From Escallonia rubra (Eukaryota; Streptophyta; Magnoliopsida; Escalloniales; Escalloniaceae): a stretch of DNA of 64,000 nt. The position numbers and the translations under genes are program-made. Positions 41,600 to 52,527 of this stretch are shown piece after piece (within the stretch, counting starts at the first letter, position 1; every line of letters starts with the position of its first letter). The stretch is taken from NCBI GenBank assembly GCA_033065855.1, contig JAVXUO010002324.1, positions 1 to 64,000 on the forward strand, given 5' to 3'. The notes under the pieces were generated by a model. That model was not told where the DNA came from, ran no database searches, and saw only the letters and a program-made list of their open reading frames with translations.

Positions 41600-44500
41600 C
41601 AAATGGATTCTCGACAGCGGATGTTCAAGGCATATGACCGGGGATCACTCTCTTTTCTCACATATCACCCCGAAGAATGGAGGACTTGTTACCTTTGGAG
41701 ACAACTCAAATAGGAAGATCATCGGTCAAGGTAAAATTGGCACCGGTTCCATATCTATCGATAACGTATCTTTGGTTGACGGTTTGAAGTTCAATTTGAT
41801 AAGTATCAGTCAACCAATCGACAGTGGACACAAAGTTCAGTTTGAAGATGATAAATGCCTAATCAGTCATGCCTCAAATGGAGGTACTTTGGTTGGTAAG
41901 AGAGATGGTAATATCTATACTCTATCTTTCGATGCATCTGACTCTTCTCATGAAATTTGCTTTATGCTCAACATAATGATATTTGGTTGTGGCATCGTAG
42001 ATTAGGTCATGTTCACATGGATCTAATTAAGAAACTTCTCTCGAAAAAGCTTCTCAGAGGCTTACCAAAGTTAAAGTTTGTCAAGGATAAGGTTTGGGTT
42101 GCCTGTCAATATGGTAAACAGTCAAAAACATCTTTTCAAGCCAAAAATGTTGTTTCCACCTCTCGCCCTCTTCAACTTCTTCATTTAGATCTTTTTGGCC
42201 CTACGAGAAATGCCAGCCTAGGTGGAAAGTTTTATGTTTTCGTCATTGTTGACGATTTTTCAAGATACACCTGGGTTCTTTTTCTAACTCATAAGAATGA
42301 AGCGTTTGAAATTTTTTTCAGTCTTGTTAAGCAACTTCAAAATGAGAAGGAGTTGAAGCTTGTAAAAATTCGAAGTGATCATGGCGGTGAATTTAAAAAA
42401 GATTTTATTCCTTTTTGTATACAAAATGGCATTTCACATGAGTTTTCTGCTCCTCGGACACCCCAACAAAATGGGGTTGTAGAGAGAAAGAATCGTACTC
42501 TGCAAGAAATGGCCAGAACCATGCTTCATGAAAACTCTCTGCCAAAATATTTTTGGACGTAAGCCATCAGCACTTCCTGTTACTTGTTGAACAAAGTACT
42601 CATCAGACCGATTCTTGATAAAACTCTTTACGAACTGTTCTCAAATCGAAAACCAAAAATCGATTATTTCAAGGTTTTCGGTTGCAAATGCTTTATTTTG
42701 AACAATCGTGAGAACTTGGGAAAGTTCGATGCGAAATCTGACGAGGGAATATTTCTTGGTTATTCATTAAAAAGTAGAGCATATAGAATCTATAACCATA
42801 GAACTATGACAGTTGAAGAATCTATGCATGTAGTATTTGAAGAATCTAATGTTGAAAAACCAAGTAAGAATGCAGGTGATGACAGTGAAGAACTCTCCCT
42901 GGACTTGAACAACAAACTTAATGTCTCTTCAATTGAGGGGGAGAGTTCAACATCTTCTCACAATAATAGTGACGAGACTTCCAAAAAGCTGGAGATACTC
43001 CCCCAGTCATCCATTAGAACAAGTCATAGGTAATGTGGAACGCGGAATTATAACACAGTCTACGGTAAATCTTTTTTGTGCGGATTTTGCTTTTGTTTTT
43101 CAAATAGAGCTTAAAAATATCTCAGAGGCTCTAAAAGATTCTGAGTGGATTCTTGCCATGCAAGATGAATTGAATCAATTTGAGAGAAGCGATGTTTGGT
43201 CACTAGTTCCGGCTCCTGTTCAAAAAAAGGTCATTGGAACAAAGTGGGTTTTTCGAAACAAACTTGATGAAGATGGCCATATTGTTCGTAACAAGGCTAG
43301 ACTAGTTGCTAAAGGATACAATCAAGTCGAAGGGGTTGATTTTGATGAAACTTTTGCCCCAGTTGCTCGACTTGAAGCTATCCGAATGCTTTTGGCATTT
43401 TCATGTCATATGAACTTTAAACTTTTTCAAATGGACGTGAAAAGTGCCTTCTTGAATGGGGTAATACAGGAGGAAGTTTTTGTTAAACAACCTCCCAGTT
43501 TTGAAAATGAAAAATACCCCAATCATGTTTTTAAGCTGAAAAAGGCTTTGTACGGTCATAAACAAGCTCCTCAAGCTTGGTACGATCGTCTTAGCAGCTT
43601 CCTCATTGATCATGGATTCTCTCGTGGCAAAGTCGATACTACTCTGTTTACGAAAATTCGTAATTCGCATATTTTAATAGTTCAAATATATGTTGATGAC
43701 ATTATTTTTTGTGCCACTAACAATGATCTATGCCAAGAGTTTTCTAAGAATATGCGCAGGGAATTTGAGATGAGCATGATGGGAGAACTTACTTTTTTTC
43801 TTGGACTCCAAATCAAGCAGTCAAAAGAAGGAATTTTTATAAGTCAGTCTAAGTACACACGGGAGCTTTTGAAAATGTTTGGCTTGACTAATGTTAAACC
43901 TAGAGGTACCCCTATTTTTTCCAGCGTTAATCTTGTCAAAGATGAAAATGGTAAAGATGTAGATAACAAACTTTATCGTGGTATGATTGGTAGTTTACTT
44001 TATCTTACTGCTTCTAGACCTGACATAATGTTTAGTGTATGTATTTGTGCCTGTTTTCAAGCCTGTCCCAAAGAATCTCATCTCTCTGCAGTTAAACGTA
44101 TTTTTAAATATCTCTCTGACACTTTAAATTTAGGCCTTTGGTATCCACGTAGTTCCTCGCTCAATCTGGTAGGTTATTCTGATTCTAATTATGCGGGATG
44201 TCTTGTCGATCGAAAGAGTACTAGTGGCACTTGCCAGTTCCTCGGCGATGCTTTAGTGTCGTGGCACAGTAAGAAACAGACATATGTGGCTCTCTCCACA
44301 GCTGAAGCGGAATATGTTGCAGCTGGAAGCTGTTGTGCCCAAGTACTGTGGATGCGTCAAACTTTACGAGATTTTGGTGTCTCAATAGACCATATTCCTA
44401 TTATGTACGACAGTAGCAGTGTTATTGACATTAGTAAAAATCCTGTCCAACACTCGTGCACTAAGCATATCGATATTCGTCACCACTTTCTTCGAGACAA

Positions 44501-44633
44501 TGTTCAGAAAGGTTTAATAGAACTCAAGAAAGTTCGCTCAGAAGATCAGCTCGCAGATATCTTTACAAAACCCTTACCTGAATCCTCATTCTGTTCTCTT
44601 CGTCGTCGCTTAGGAATGTGTGATCTTAGCTAA
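41577..44633 (+). pseudogene. pol region of the SIRE-like element (fossil)
   Basis: Domains in copia order: protease with WILDSGCSRHMTGD (about 41605); GAG-pre-integrase and integrase with HRRLGHVHMDLIKKL, then LDLFGPTRNASLGGKFYVFV and IVDDFSRYTWVLF; reverse transcriptase from about 43120 with KWVFRNKLDEDGHIVRNKAR, FQMDVKSAFLNG and the YVDD catalytic box at 43689-43700; RNase H near the end with ALSTAEAEYVAAGSCCAQ and a tail HSCTKHIDIRHHFLRD. Together these would copy and insert the element. Integrase before reverse transcriptase marks Ty1/copia. The region is broken, so the element is not expected to act alone. Confidence 0.92.
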
Positions 44634-45143
44634 ATTTTTTGTTACTTTTTCAACCGACATCTTTCTCTTTGAATTATCAGTCTTGTTTCTTCGTCGCTTC
44701 AAAAGTCATTTTTCTTTTGCCTCAAAACTATTTTCTTTTGCTTCTGATGTTTTTAGTCGACTGAAAAGTCAAATTTTCATTCAACTATAAAATTTCAGTC
44801 GACTGAAAATTTTCTTACTCTCCTTGGTCACTGTTCATTTTAGTCGACTAAAAGTAATGTTTCAGTCGACTAAAATATTTTAAGTCAACTAAACTTCAGT
44901 TTCTCCTTGGGTCAGCTGTGGGATTTAGTAGACTGAAAATTCCACTTTCAGTCGACTAAAACCTTTTCAGTCGACTGAGAATCATGTTTTAGTCGACTAA
45001 AAGTCTGTTGTCTATATATAGCCCCCCTTTTTTCCCTTTCACTTTTTACTGTTTCCTTTTTCACTGTTTGTCCTTCGTTTTCACAGACCATTATTTTTCT
45101 TCTCTCTCTAGCGCACCTATCACTTTTCTTCTCAAGGACCCAC
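44634..45143 (+). repeat. Palindrome-rich non-coding stretch after pol
   Basis: Many copies of TTTTAGTCGACTAAAA and CAGTCGACTGAAAA (about 44751-45005; a perfect 16-base palindrome at 44838-44853) precede a TATATATAG (about 45012) and a pyrimidine-rich leader before the ATG at 45144. It looks like an internal promoter for the extra 3' frame. Confidence 0.6.
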
Positions 45144-47280
45144 ATGGACTCCAACCCAAGTCCTCGTAGTCGCCGTCGTCTTGTCATTGACTCTGATGAT
45201 GAATCCGACGTGGCTCCTTCACCTACTATTGCTCCACCTGCTGCTGCTATTCCACCACCACCATCCACTCATCGCCGCACTCGTCAAACGACAACTGCTG
45301 CTACACGTTCATCGTCCTCTGTACCTGCTCCTCGGCAGTCTGCTGCTCCGTCGTCTTCAGGTACTGTTGCTCCTCCTCCTCCTCTTCTTCCCGTCGCCTC
45401 TTCTTCATCTGCTCCTCCTCCAACCCGCCCACCACCTACATGCCCCTATATATCTCCTACCGATATACTTCACATTCCCCATTTCTTTGAGTCAGTCGAC
45501 GACCAAATCACCTACTATACCAATTTCGTCAATCGGGAGGTCGTCCAAATGATGTCAATCTCATGACTCAACTTGGTCTTACAGGCCTTTTTGAGCGAAT
45601 GGGCTGTCCCTCCATTCTCTTTCCCCCTTCCATTTATTACCCTGCTCTTGTCCACATGTTCTATTCAAACATGCATTTTAATGCTCTATCCTCCACTTTT
45701 TTGACCACTTATGTGAATAGGGTCCACATCCGTCTCGATGCCACCACCTTAGCCTATATACTCGGTTTTACCAATCAATCATCTACCATTGTTTTCCCCG
45801 GAAACACGTGGTGTACCACCAGCTCCTTTACCCCCCTCCAACAAACATAAACTCTTTTAGGAGACCAGTCCATCTCTCGACCCCGCAAACCTAGTCTAGG
45901 TGACCTTCCTCCTCTTCATCGTGTCCTCCATCTTATTCTTTGTTATAATATCTCGACTTTTTCCGGCTCTTTTGCTACCTTTTCATATTTAGACATCATT
46001 CTTCTCACCCACTTCATCGGGGTTCTCCCTTAAACATTGCGGGCATTATCATGCTCGTAATGAATGCCCGAAAAACCAAATCATCTGCTAATTTTCCTTT
46101 CGGACTCCTGTAAACCCGCATTTTTGAATATTTTCATGTCCCTCTTCCTACCTCTAACTCGGAATGTATCTATCTTCTGAGTCACCATATTTTTTACGAA
46201 ACTTCTCTTCGGCGTGCCGGTTTCGCCATTTGCTCTGGTCTCACCTCCGACACTGTCATTCTTAAGCGCATCACTGTTACCGACCCCTCCCATACCAGGT
46301 CTGTTCTGGGTCCTGCTCCCGTTTCTGCTCCTGCCCCCGCTCCTACTCCTACTCCAGTTCCCTCCCCTACTCCTGCAGTTCCTTCAGCCCCACCTTCTGC
46401 TCCTTCCCCGTCCGTTCTACCACCACCACCTCCTTTTTCTCAGTTCATACCCCCTGCACCTACTGACCCATCTAGCTCTATCCCCTTCCCTCCTTCTGAC
46501 CCTTCCTCATCGGTCCCACCTCTGCCCACCCCTCCTCACCCTGCTGATCCTTTCTTCAGCCCGCTTAACGACTTCTCAAATCTCAATTTTGATGAGTTCC
46601 TCTCCACCGACAACTCCGACCTCTCTGAAACTCTTTCTCGTCTCTCTACCTCAATTCAGTTAATACTTGAATCGCAAACCACCCTTGTTGCTTCTGTTGC
46701 AGCTAACCACACTGCTCTCCTTCATGAACTTGATGTTCTTCAGCAGTCGGTTCAACACTCCTCCACCCAGTTTCTCTCGAACCAAATCGACTTTCATAAC
46801 CTTCTTAACGACCTTACCTCTAACCTTTTCTCTATCCAACTCAATCATACTCCACTCCTGGAGAGTTTGACTCGGATGTAGCATGATCTTCACCACCAAC
46901 AGGAAGCTGCCCTTCAGGCTCATCATCGCCAGGCCTATCTCAGTACGAGCATTCTGACCGAACAAAACCGCTATCTGGCCCATCAGATCTTCGATCAGGC
47001 TCATGGCTTTAGGGTGACTCGTCCGGATCTCTTTCCTTCTCGACATACTGGCACCGAAGGGGAAGAATGGTTCTTTAACCCGCATCTCCCATACAACCCT
47101 TCGAGGCCGCGCTCTCCTCGTGTCGTGAAGTCCCCACAACCATTACGACGCCTGCTGATCCCTCCTCTTCTGCGCAAGGTGCTCGTCGATCTGCTCCGCC
47201 GCCTTCTGATCCCTCATCCTCTGCCCAGGGTGCTCACCGCCGTCGGCCTTAGATTTTCTATTATTTATTTCTTCATTTGA
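45144..47280 (+). pseudogene. Extra 3' region of the SIRE-like element (env-position frame, fossil)
   Basis: It starts MDSNPSPRSRRRLVIDSDDE, then a low-complexity proline/serine/alanine stretch. The region from about 45430 has YISPTDILHIPHFFESVDDQ, and about 45600-45830 has FYSNMHFNALSSTFLTTYVN, RVHIRLDATTLAYILGF. The pattern FY.N....(31)..V....I......(L).(LGF) recalls the 'putative plant transposon protein' domain seen in other plant retroelements more than a true envelope. A second proline-rich stretch and a glutamine/histidine-rich end follow. SIRE elements are known for an extra frame here, often called env-like. It is broken, and its function is unknown. Confidence 0.65.
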
Positions 47281-47458
47281 TTGTTGCCATGGCTGCCCTC
47301 TTTTTGATTTGACAAAGGGGGAGAACAAGTATTATTCACCTTTATTAATTCGTTTGTTGAATATTAAAAGATGCTCTTTTAGTTATCTCCTTGTTTAAAT
47401 GTTAACTGATTAAGGGGGAGTATGTTTTTATAATGTTAGAACTAATATTGTCATCATC

Positions 47459-47472
47459 AAAAAGAGGGAGAT
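47459..47472 (+). other. Polypurine tract
   Basis: AAAAAGAGGGAGAT directly before the 3' LTR, the plus-strand priming site. Confidence 0.85.
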
Positions 47473-48638
47473 TGTTGACTTGTTGATTTTGATGATTCCA
47501 GACTTATTATCTCTAACATTAATCTAACAAAATTATTAAGATAAACATTTCAGGATTTATCTTAATCAAACAAAGACAAGATCTTGACATGGACAAAGCT
47601 TGAACTTGGACTTGGACTCGGGATTTAAAGACTTGGACTACATTGAAGATGCAAGAACCTGAAGTCTATTTTTCCTTGTTAGCATTTCTAAGTCTTTCTT
47701 AAAAGATCTGACAGAAATTCTAGTAAAGAACCAAAATTGTTTCTTTTAGTCGAAGGCAAACAACTTTTAGTCGAGTAAATTGGGCAATTCTTTCTTTCCA
47801 GTCTTAAAATGTCCTTTTAGTCGAAGCCAAAACTTTTAGTCGAAGTCAAAACTTTTAGTCGAAGCCAAATGTTTTAGTCGAAGCCAAAACTTTTAGTCGA
47901 AGCCAAATCTTTTAGTCGAAGCCAAATCTTTTAGTCGAAGCCAAATGTTTTAGTCGAAGCCAAATGTTTTAGTCGAAGCCAAAACTTTTTGTCGAAGTCA
48001 AAATGTTTTAGTCGAAGCAAAACTTTTAGTCGACTCAATCTCTTGTTTTAGTCGAATTCTTTTTTCGGACTTTTCCTTCCAAAATGTTCACTTCCTTGAG
48101 AGCATTTAACACATCTCTTGCGAATCTTTTTTTTTACTCTCAAAAATCATCTAAAAAAAACTCTCTCTCATCTTGATATCTTATTCTCATCTATTCTCTA
48201 CTGAGTGAGTTCATCTTTGAGATAGTTCATTGTAAGCTTCTTCGTTTGGTTCTTGAAAGAATATAAATCTTCCCACCTAAGAAGGCTTAGTCTTAGTTTT
48301 CATTGTAACATCTGCTCAAGAAGGAGCTTGTTTGTTGTATTCAAATTGTAAATCTCTTTTCATTTGTAAACTGTTGGAAGCCTTGGAAGGGTTTCGGAAA
48401 TTGTACTGTGGTTTAAGCTAGCACCCGAAGCTAGCTGGTTTAGTGAAAGGCTCGAGTAGGTCTCCCTTGTGTGGAGTGCTCGAGGACTGGACGTAGGCTG
48501 GTGGGGCCGAACCAGTATAAATATCTGTGTTGAATTTTTTACTGTTATATTTGTCATTACTCTGTAATCTCATTTTTAATTTATACTCAAAGTTGTAAAA
48601 CACATTCACCCCTCTCTAGGTGTATTTAGGGACCTACA
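47473..48638 (+). repeat. 3' LTR of the SIRE-like element
   Basis: 1166 bp, matching 38355-39695 closely. It ends CCTACA, directly followed by AGCTG. Confidence 0.95.
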
Positions 48639-48643
48639 AGCTG
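48639..48643. other. 5-bp target duplication of the SIRE-like element, right
   Basis: AGCTG, identical to 38350-38354. Confidence 0.95.
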
Positions 48644-49518
48644 AATATCCCTGTGATTATCTACTCTGTCTGTGTTACACATCCTTCTACTTTTCTTGAA
48701 GGATCTTGAGGCAGTTTGGCTATGAGCAGGTAATTTTGAAGGTCTATGGTGAGTTTGTAAGAGAACAAGTCCTTAGTCCTTCCATAATCAATGTTGTCTT
48801 GTGAGGTTGGGGATCTCCGCCTTATACCCACAGTTCCATTGAATATAAACCTTTCCTCACTGATATTGAGCCAGTCGCTCCCTTGTTGTCAAATGCCTAC
48901 CTCTGTTAGCTTTGGCCCCGTGCTTCTGAAAAGGTACTGGCTTGGGAGAGCGAGTTGCGGGGAGACTTGAACGGGGACTTCCCAAGTGCTTGTGAGATAA
49001 GATCTTTGGAGCAAGCCACGGAAGAAGCTCATGCTGCCGTAGGATTGGGCCTGGAGATGTGTGAGTTTGACAAGTCTTCTCAGAGCACAATACAAAGTTT
49101 TCGTCGTCCTCAGGTTAAACCTGAAGTTTGGGTCATTTGGATCAAGCGGTCATAGATTGGTTCCCAAATATTTAAGGAGAAGTTTGATCCTGGTGGGAAT
49201 CTGATACAATCTTTACAAATGGATGAGCCCCAGCAACATCCCACTTTGCTCCTGATGGAGTAACCACCTACGAGGAATCTAACTATCAAAGCTACTCGGA
49301 ACTGGCAAGCTGCTGTGGATGTTTATCTCAAGGGTCAGTTTGACAGGCAGAGTAGTAAAGACAAAGAAAAAGTGGAGCAAATACCTACTTTTTTAATGGA
49401 GGAATTGGAAAATGTCATTCCTATATCTCAAAGGGCAGCTTATAAGAAAGCTTTGGAGACATGGAAGTTAATCATAAATGACGAGGACAGTCTGACAATG
49501 AACAATATAAAAAGATAA
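48639..49518 (+). pseudogene. Second mobile-domain-like frame, right part
   Basis: Coding-like sequence resumes after the copia insertion. Stretches such as ASEKVLAWESELRGDLNGDF, EVWVIWIKRS and AAVDVYLKGQFDRQSSKDKE are seen, ending near 49518 with a lysine-rich tail. It is on the same strand as 37530-38354 and opposite to the integrase that follows. I cannot name a domain here. Treated as part of the fossil Tat-like element. Confidence 0.45.
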
Positions 49519-49649
49519 AGGTTGATATCCCTTAGGTTGCTTATTAAACTTAGAACTTTTCTTTTTGCCCTAACTTTTGCCTAGGCCATCTTTGCAGGGT
49601 TTTCGTCCTAGTGAAGATTTTAATTTTTTTCTAGCATTTTTCTCAATGC

Positions 49650-50640
49650 TACACCACCAATCATAACTTGCTTGATCATATAGGGACATGACTAGTTGGG
49701 TTCAAACTTTCCTCGTGGTTTCCAAATTTGTCCAATGTTTTCCTTAACACCAGATCTCTTTCTTTCAATCCGCGTCCCTTCGCTTGCTTATTGAATGCTC
49801 GGGCAATCCGCTTCTGGTAATCCTAAATGTGATAGAGTGCCTTCGACCTTTTCTTGTCTACTAATGCCAATTCTTTGAATTTGTGTCTCACTCAGTCTTC
49901 CTCGGCTATCTGGTTCTGCAATAACACTCTGAGAGAGCTAACCTCTACTAATGCCAATTCTTTGAATTTGCCGTAGACTAATGAATATGGGGTTACCCCA
50001 GTTGACGTCCTCACAGATGTCCTATAACCCCAGAGTCCATAAGGAAGCTTATATGGCCAACTCCTACACGAATTCGTCATTTTACTCAACATGCTCTTAA
50101 GGTTTTCATTAGCGGCCTCGACAGCCCCATTAGTTTTTCGCTGGTATGGTGACGAGCATTGTCAAATGATACCATACTCCTCGACTAGGTCTGAGACTTC
50201 TCCTTCAAAATGTACCTCGTTGTCTGAGATTAACTCATAGGGTACTCTATATCGACAAAAGATATTGGTTCGAATAAACTGAGCCACCTTCCTGGCATTG
50301 GGCATGGCATAAGAAGTGGCTTCCACCCACTTTGTAAAGTAATCTATGGCTACTAGTATGAATTCATGTCTATTAGAGGCCTTATGACTGATCTTTCCCA
50401 TCAAATTTATTCCCCAACTGAGAACAGCCAAGGGGAGGTCATGTTGTATAACTCTCGGGGATGTAGGTGTTGCAAGTTAGCGTACACCTGACATTTATGA
50501 CACCTCCTCACATACTCGACATAGTCTTGCTCCATGGTACTCCAATAGTATCCTTGACGGAGAATCTTCTTTGCAAGCATTTGACCGTTCAAGTGTGGTC
50601 CACACTCTTCTTCATGTATGTCTTTTATGATTTGGCTACT
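49650..50640 (-). pseudogene. Ty3/gypsy integrase remnant (Tat/Ogre or Athila type)
   Basis: On the minus strand, in order: a zinc-finger region with GYYWSTMEQDYVEYVRRCHK and CQVYA (50407-50592), the catalytic core with GKISHKASNRHEFILVAIDY, FTKWVEA and LISDNEVHFEG (50162-50431), and a C-terminal part with LPYGLWGYRTSVRTSTG and YSLVYG (49892-50092), then sequence like RIARAFNKQAKGRGLKERDL toward 49650. The IDYFTKWVEA form of the core is typical of Tat/Athila-type elements. It is broken. Being on the minus strand, it agrees with the LTR-like units at 30315-33075 and makes the mobile-domain frames between them antisense. Confidence 0.85.
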
Positions 50641-51178
50641 TTCTCTTTTGGTTACACAATAGGTGTTCCGGTAATATCTCGAACTCCAATATATTTTTTA
50701 ATCGGTGAATTTAAACTTTTAGCTAGGATTTTTTTATATACTTAGTATCAATATTTTTATTGGCAATTTTTAGCGACAATTAGTGTAGTGGTTATAAATA
50801 TAAAATTTACAATGGGGACTGTTGAACAAATAGAATATTCCAAAGAAATTTGATTTTATTCAAAAAATATATGTCAACCATTTTATTCGGAAAAAGAGGG
50901 AATGAAGGAGGAAAATGTATTGAATTAAGAGGGAAAATTTGGGTATATAGAGAAAGAGAATTTTCCTTCATTCGGTTACATAGCACTATAGAGAGGGAGA
51001 CAAAGAGGAAACAGAGAGAGGAAGAGGGAGAATTCCATAAATTCGTTTATGAGAGCGAAGGATTTTTTTTCGAAGAATTTTGGCATCGAGCAGGAACACT
51101 TTGGTATGCCCGATCCTTCTCTTCTTCTATTTCAGAGAGTGTGTGTATTTATTTTTATACAAGTTGTGTGTTGGGAAA

Positions 51179-51183
51179 GTAAC
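51179..51183. other. 5-bp target duplication of copia element, left
   Basis: GTAAC, repeated at 58657-58661. Confidence 0.95.
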
Positions 51184-51527
51184 TATTAACCCTACAGTTA
51201 TTTAACCTAGGATTATATTTGGTTTTGATGATAACTAACATTGATGTTTATGTTCTCTAACATGCATTGAGTTGATGAAGCAATAGGAACAATCTCATAC
51301 TCATGCAAACGGACTATTAGACGAGCAACACGATCAAAGACTCTCAACGGAACGCATCAAAGAAGCAATTCGTCGATTGAATTTTACAACGCTTCATTTC
51401 CTTCTTTGTAAACTAGACGTAGAGAGATGATCGTTACGATGACTGTATACCTAGAACTTGCCCATAGGTTTCCCTTGCATGCATAAAAGTTTTTCATTCT
51501 TTAAAAACTAGGAAACTGCATTTTCTG

Positions 51528-51750
51528 GAATGCAGTCGAGTGCATTGGATTGCAGTCGACTGCAAGTTGGGCAGTGAGGTATTACAGTCGACTGCATTGG
51601 AATGCAGTCGACTACAATACTTTCAGTAGCCTATTACAGTCGATTGCATTGCATTGCAGTCGACTACAAGTTGGAAATTTGAATTTCCAACAGCTAATTT
51701 GGGAATACAGTCGACTGCAATGGGACATTGCAGTCGACTGCATTTACCGT
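51528..51750. repeat. Array of TGCAGTCGACTGCA palindromes
   Basis: Eight or so full or near copies of the 14-base palindrome, for example exactly at 51551-51564, spaced about 20-40 bases. The same array, slightly shorter, is in the 3' LTR at 57745-57935. Confidence 0.92.
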
Positions 51751-51812
51751 TTTGGCGCATTTAATGCTCCACCAAACTCCAAACTCCAAACGATCATATT
51801 TATTCCCACCTC

Positions 51813-51820
51813 TATAAATA
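51813..51820 (+). promoter_or_regulatory. LTR TATA box
   Basis: TATAAATA about 60 bases after the palindrome array; conserved at 57994-58001 in the 3' LTR. Confidence 0.7.
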
Positions 51821-52470
51821 TTCATCTTGGGCATAGTTTTGATTCATCAATTGCATTCAAAGCTTTCTTATCTTTCATATTCTCAAAGATCAAAGCAATT
51901 GTTCAATCTCTCTTGGTTTTCATTGATTTCTCATCCATTTCAAGAGAGCATTTATTGTGAGCTTACATTTGAGAGATTTACACTTTCATAAGTCATCATA
52001 CACTCATCTCTCTTGTTCTAGTGCTTTAACTTGTACTCATCTACTTCTTGAGAGTGAAATCCTGTACACTTTTCTTCATCTAAAGGTTCTTGTATCAAAG
52101 CTTGGGGTTGTCAAGCTTTGGAGATTTGGGTTTATCAAAGCTTGTTCTTGATGTGGGCATAGCATCAAGGGATTGTAAGAGCTTCGATCTTGACCCGTAA
52201 GGAAGATCATACTAGTGGATTATAGGGCCTTTCAAGGGACTTCCTTGAAGGGGTGGACGTAGGCTTGAGGGTATATCAAGCCGAACCATTTAATTCTCCT
52301 TGTCAAGTATCTCTAAACCCTTCTCTCTTTACATTATCGTTTTACATTTGTGTTGAGATTGGTTGTTTGCCTATTTAAGTTATTGAGATTGAGGTTTGTT
52401 GTTTGTTAATTTTTAAAGTAGTCTTAAAATCCTATTCACCCCCCTCTAGGGTTATCTTTTTGGTTTCAAG

Positions 52471-52482
52471 TGGTATCAGAGC
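52471..52482 (+). other. Primer-binding site (initiator tRNA-Met)
   Basis: TGGTATCAGAGC two bases after the 5' LTR. Confidence 0.95.
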
Positions 52483-52527
52483 CTCGGCTCTTGTTATATT
52501 GGGTAACGCCAAGAGAGTTAATCGATC

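Larger units (their letters stand above)
38355..48638 (+). mobile_element. SIRE/Maximus-like Ty1/copia retrotransposon
   Basis: The 10.28-kb element has LTRs at 38355-39695 and 47473-48638, both TGTTGACTTG...CCTACA, a tRNA-Met PBS, gag, pol in copia order (protease, integrase, reverse transcriptase, RNase H), a long region with an extra 3' frame, and a purine tract before the 3' LTR. Perfect AGCTG target duplications flank it. Size, long LTRs and the extra 3' region fit the SIRE lineage. Structurally it looks complete end to end, but its frames are broken in several places. The LTRs differ by only a few bases per hundred by eye apart from length differences, which suggests insertion within the last few million years. 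Confidence 0.93.
51184..52468 (+). repeat. 5' LTR of the nested copia element
   Basis: 1285 bp, ending CTTTTTGGTTTCA. It holds an array of TGCAGTCGACTGCA palindromes (51528-51750) upstream of a TATA box at 51813. Confidence 0.95.

Noticed and set aside
46660-47139. 159-codon minus-strand frame
   Set aside because: Opposite the SIRE extra 3' region; shadow of its biased codons.
50850-51182. 110-codon plus-strand frame
   Set aside because: Lies in the left part of the gypsy LTR; purine-rich low complexity without a domain.
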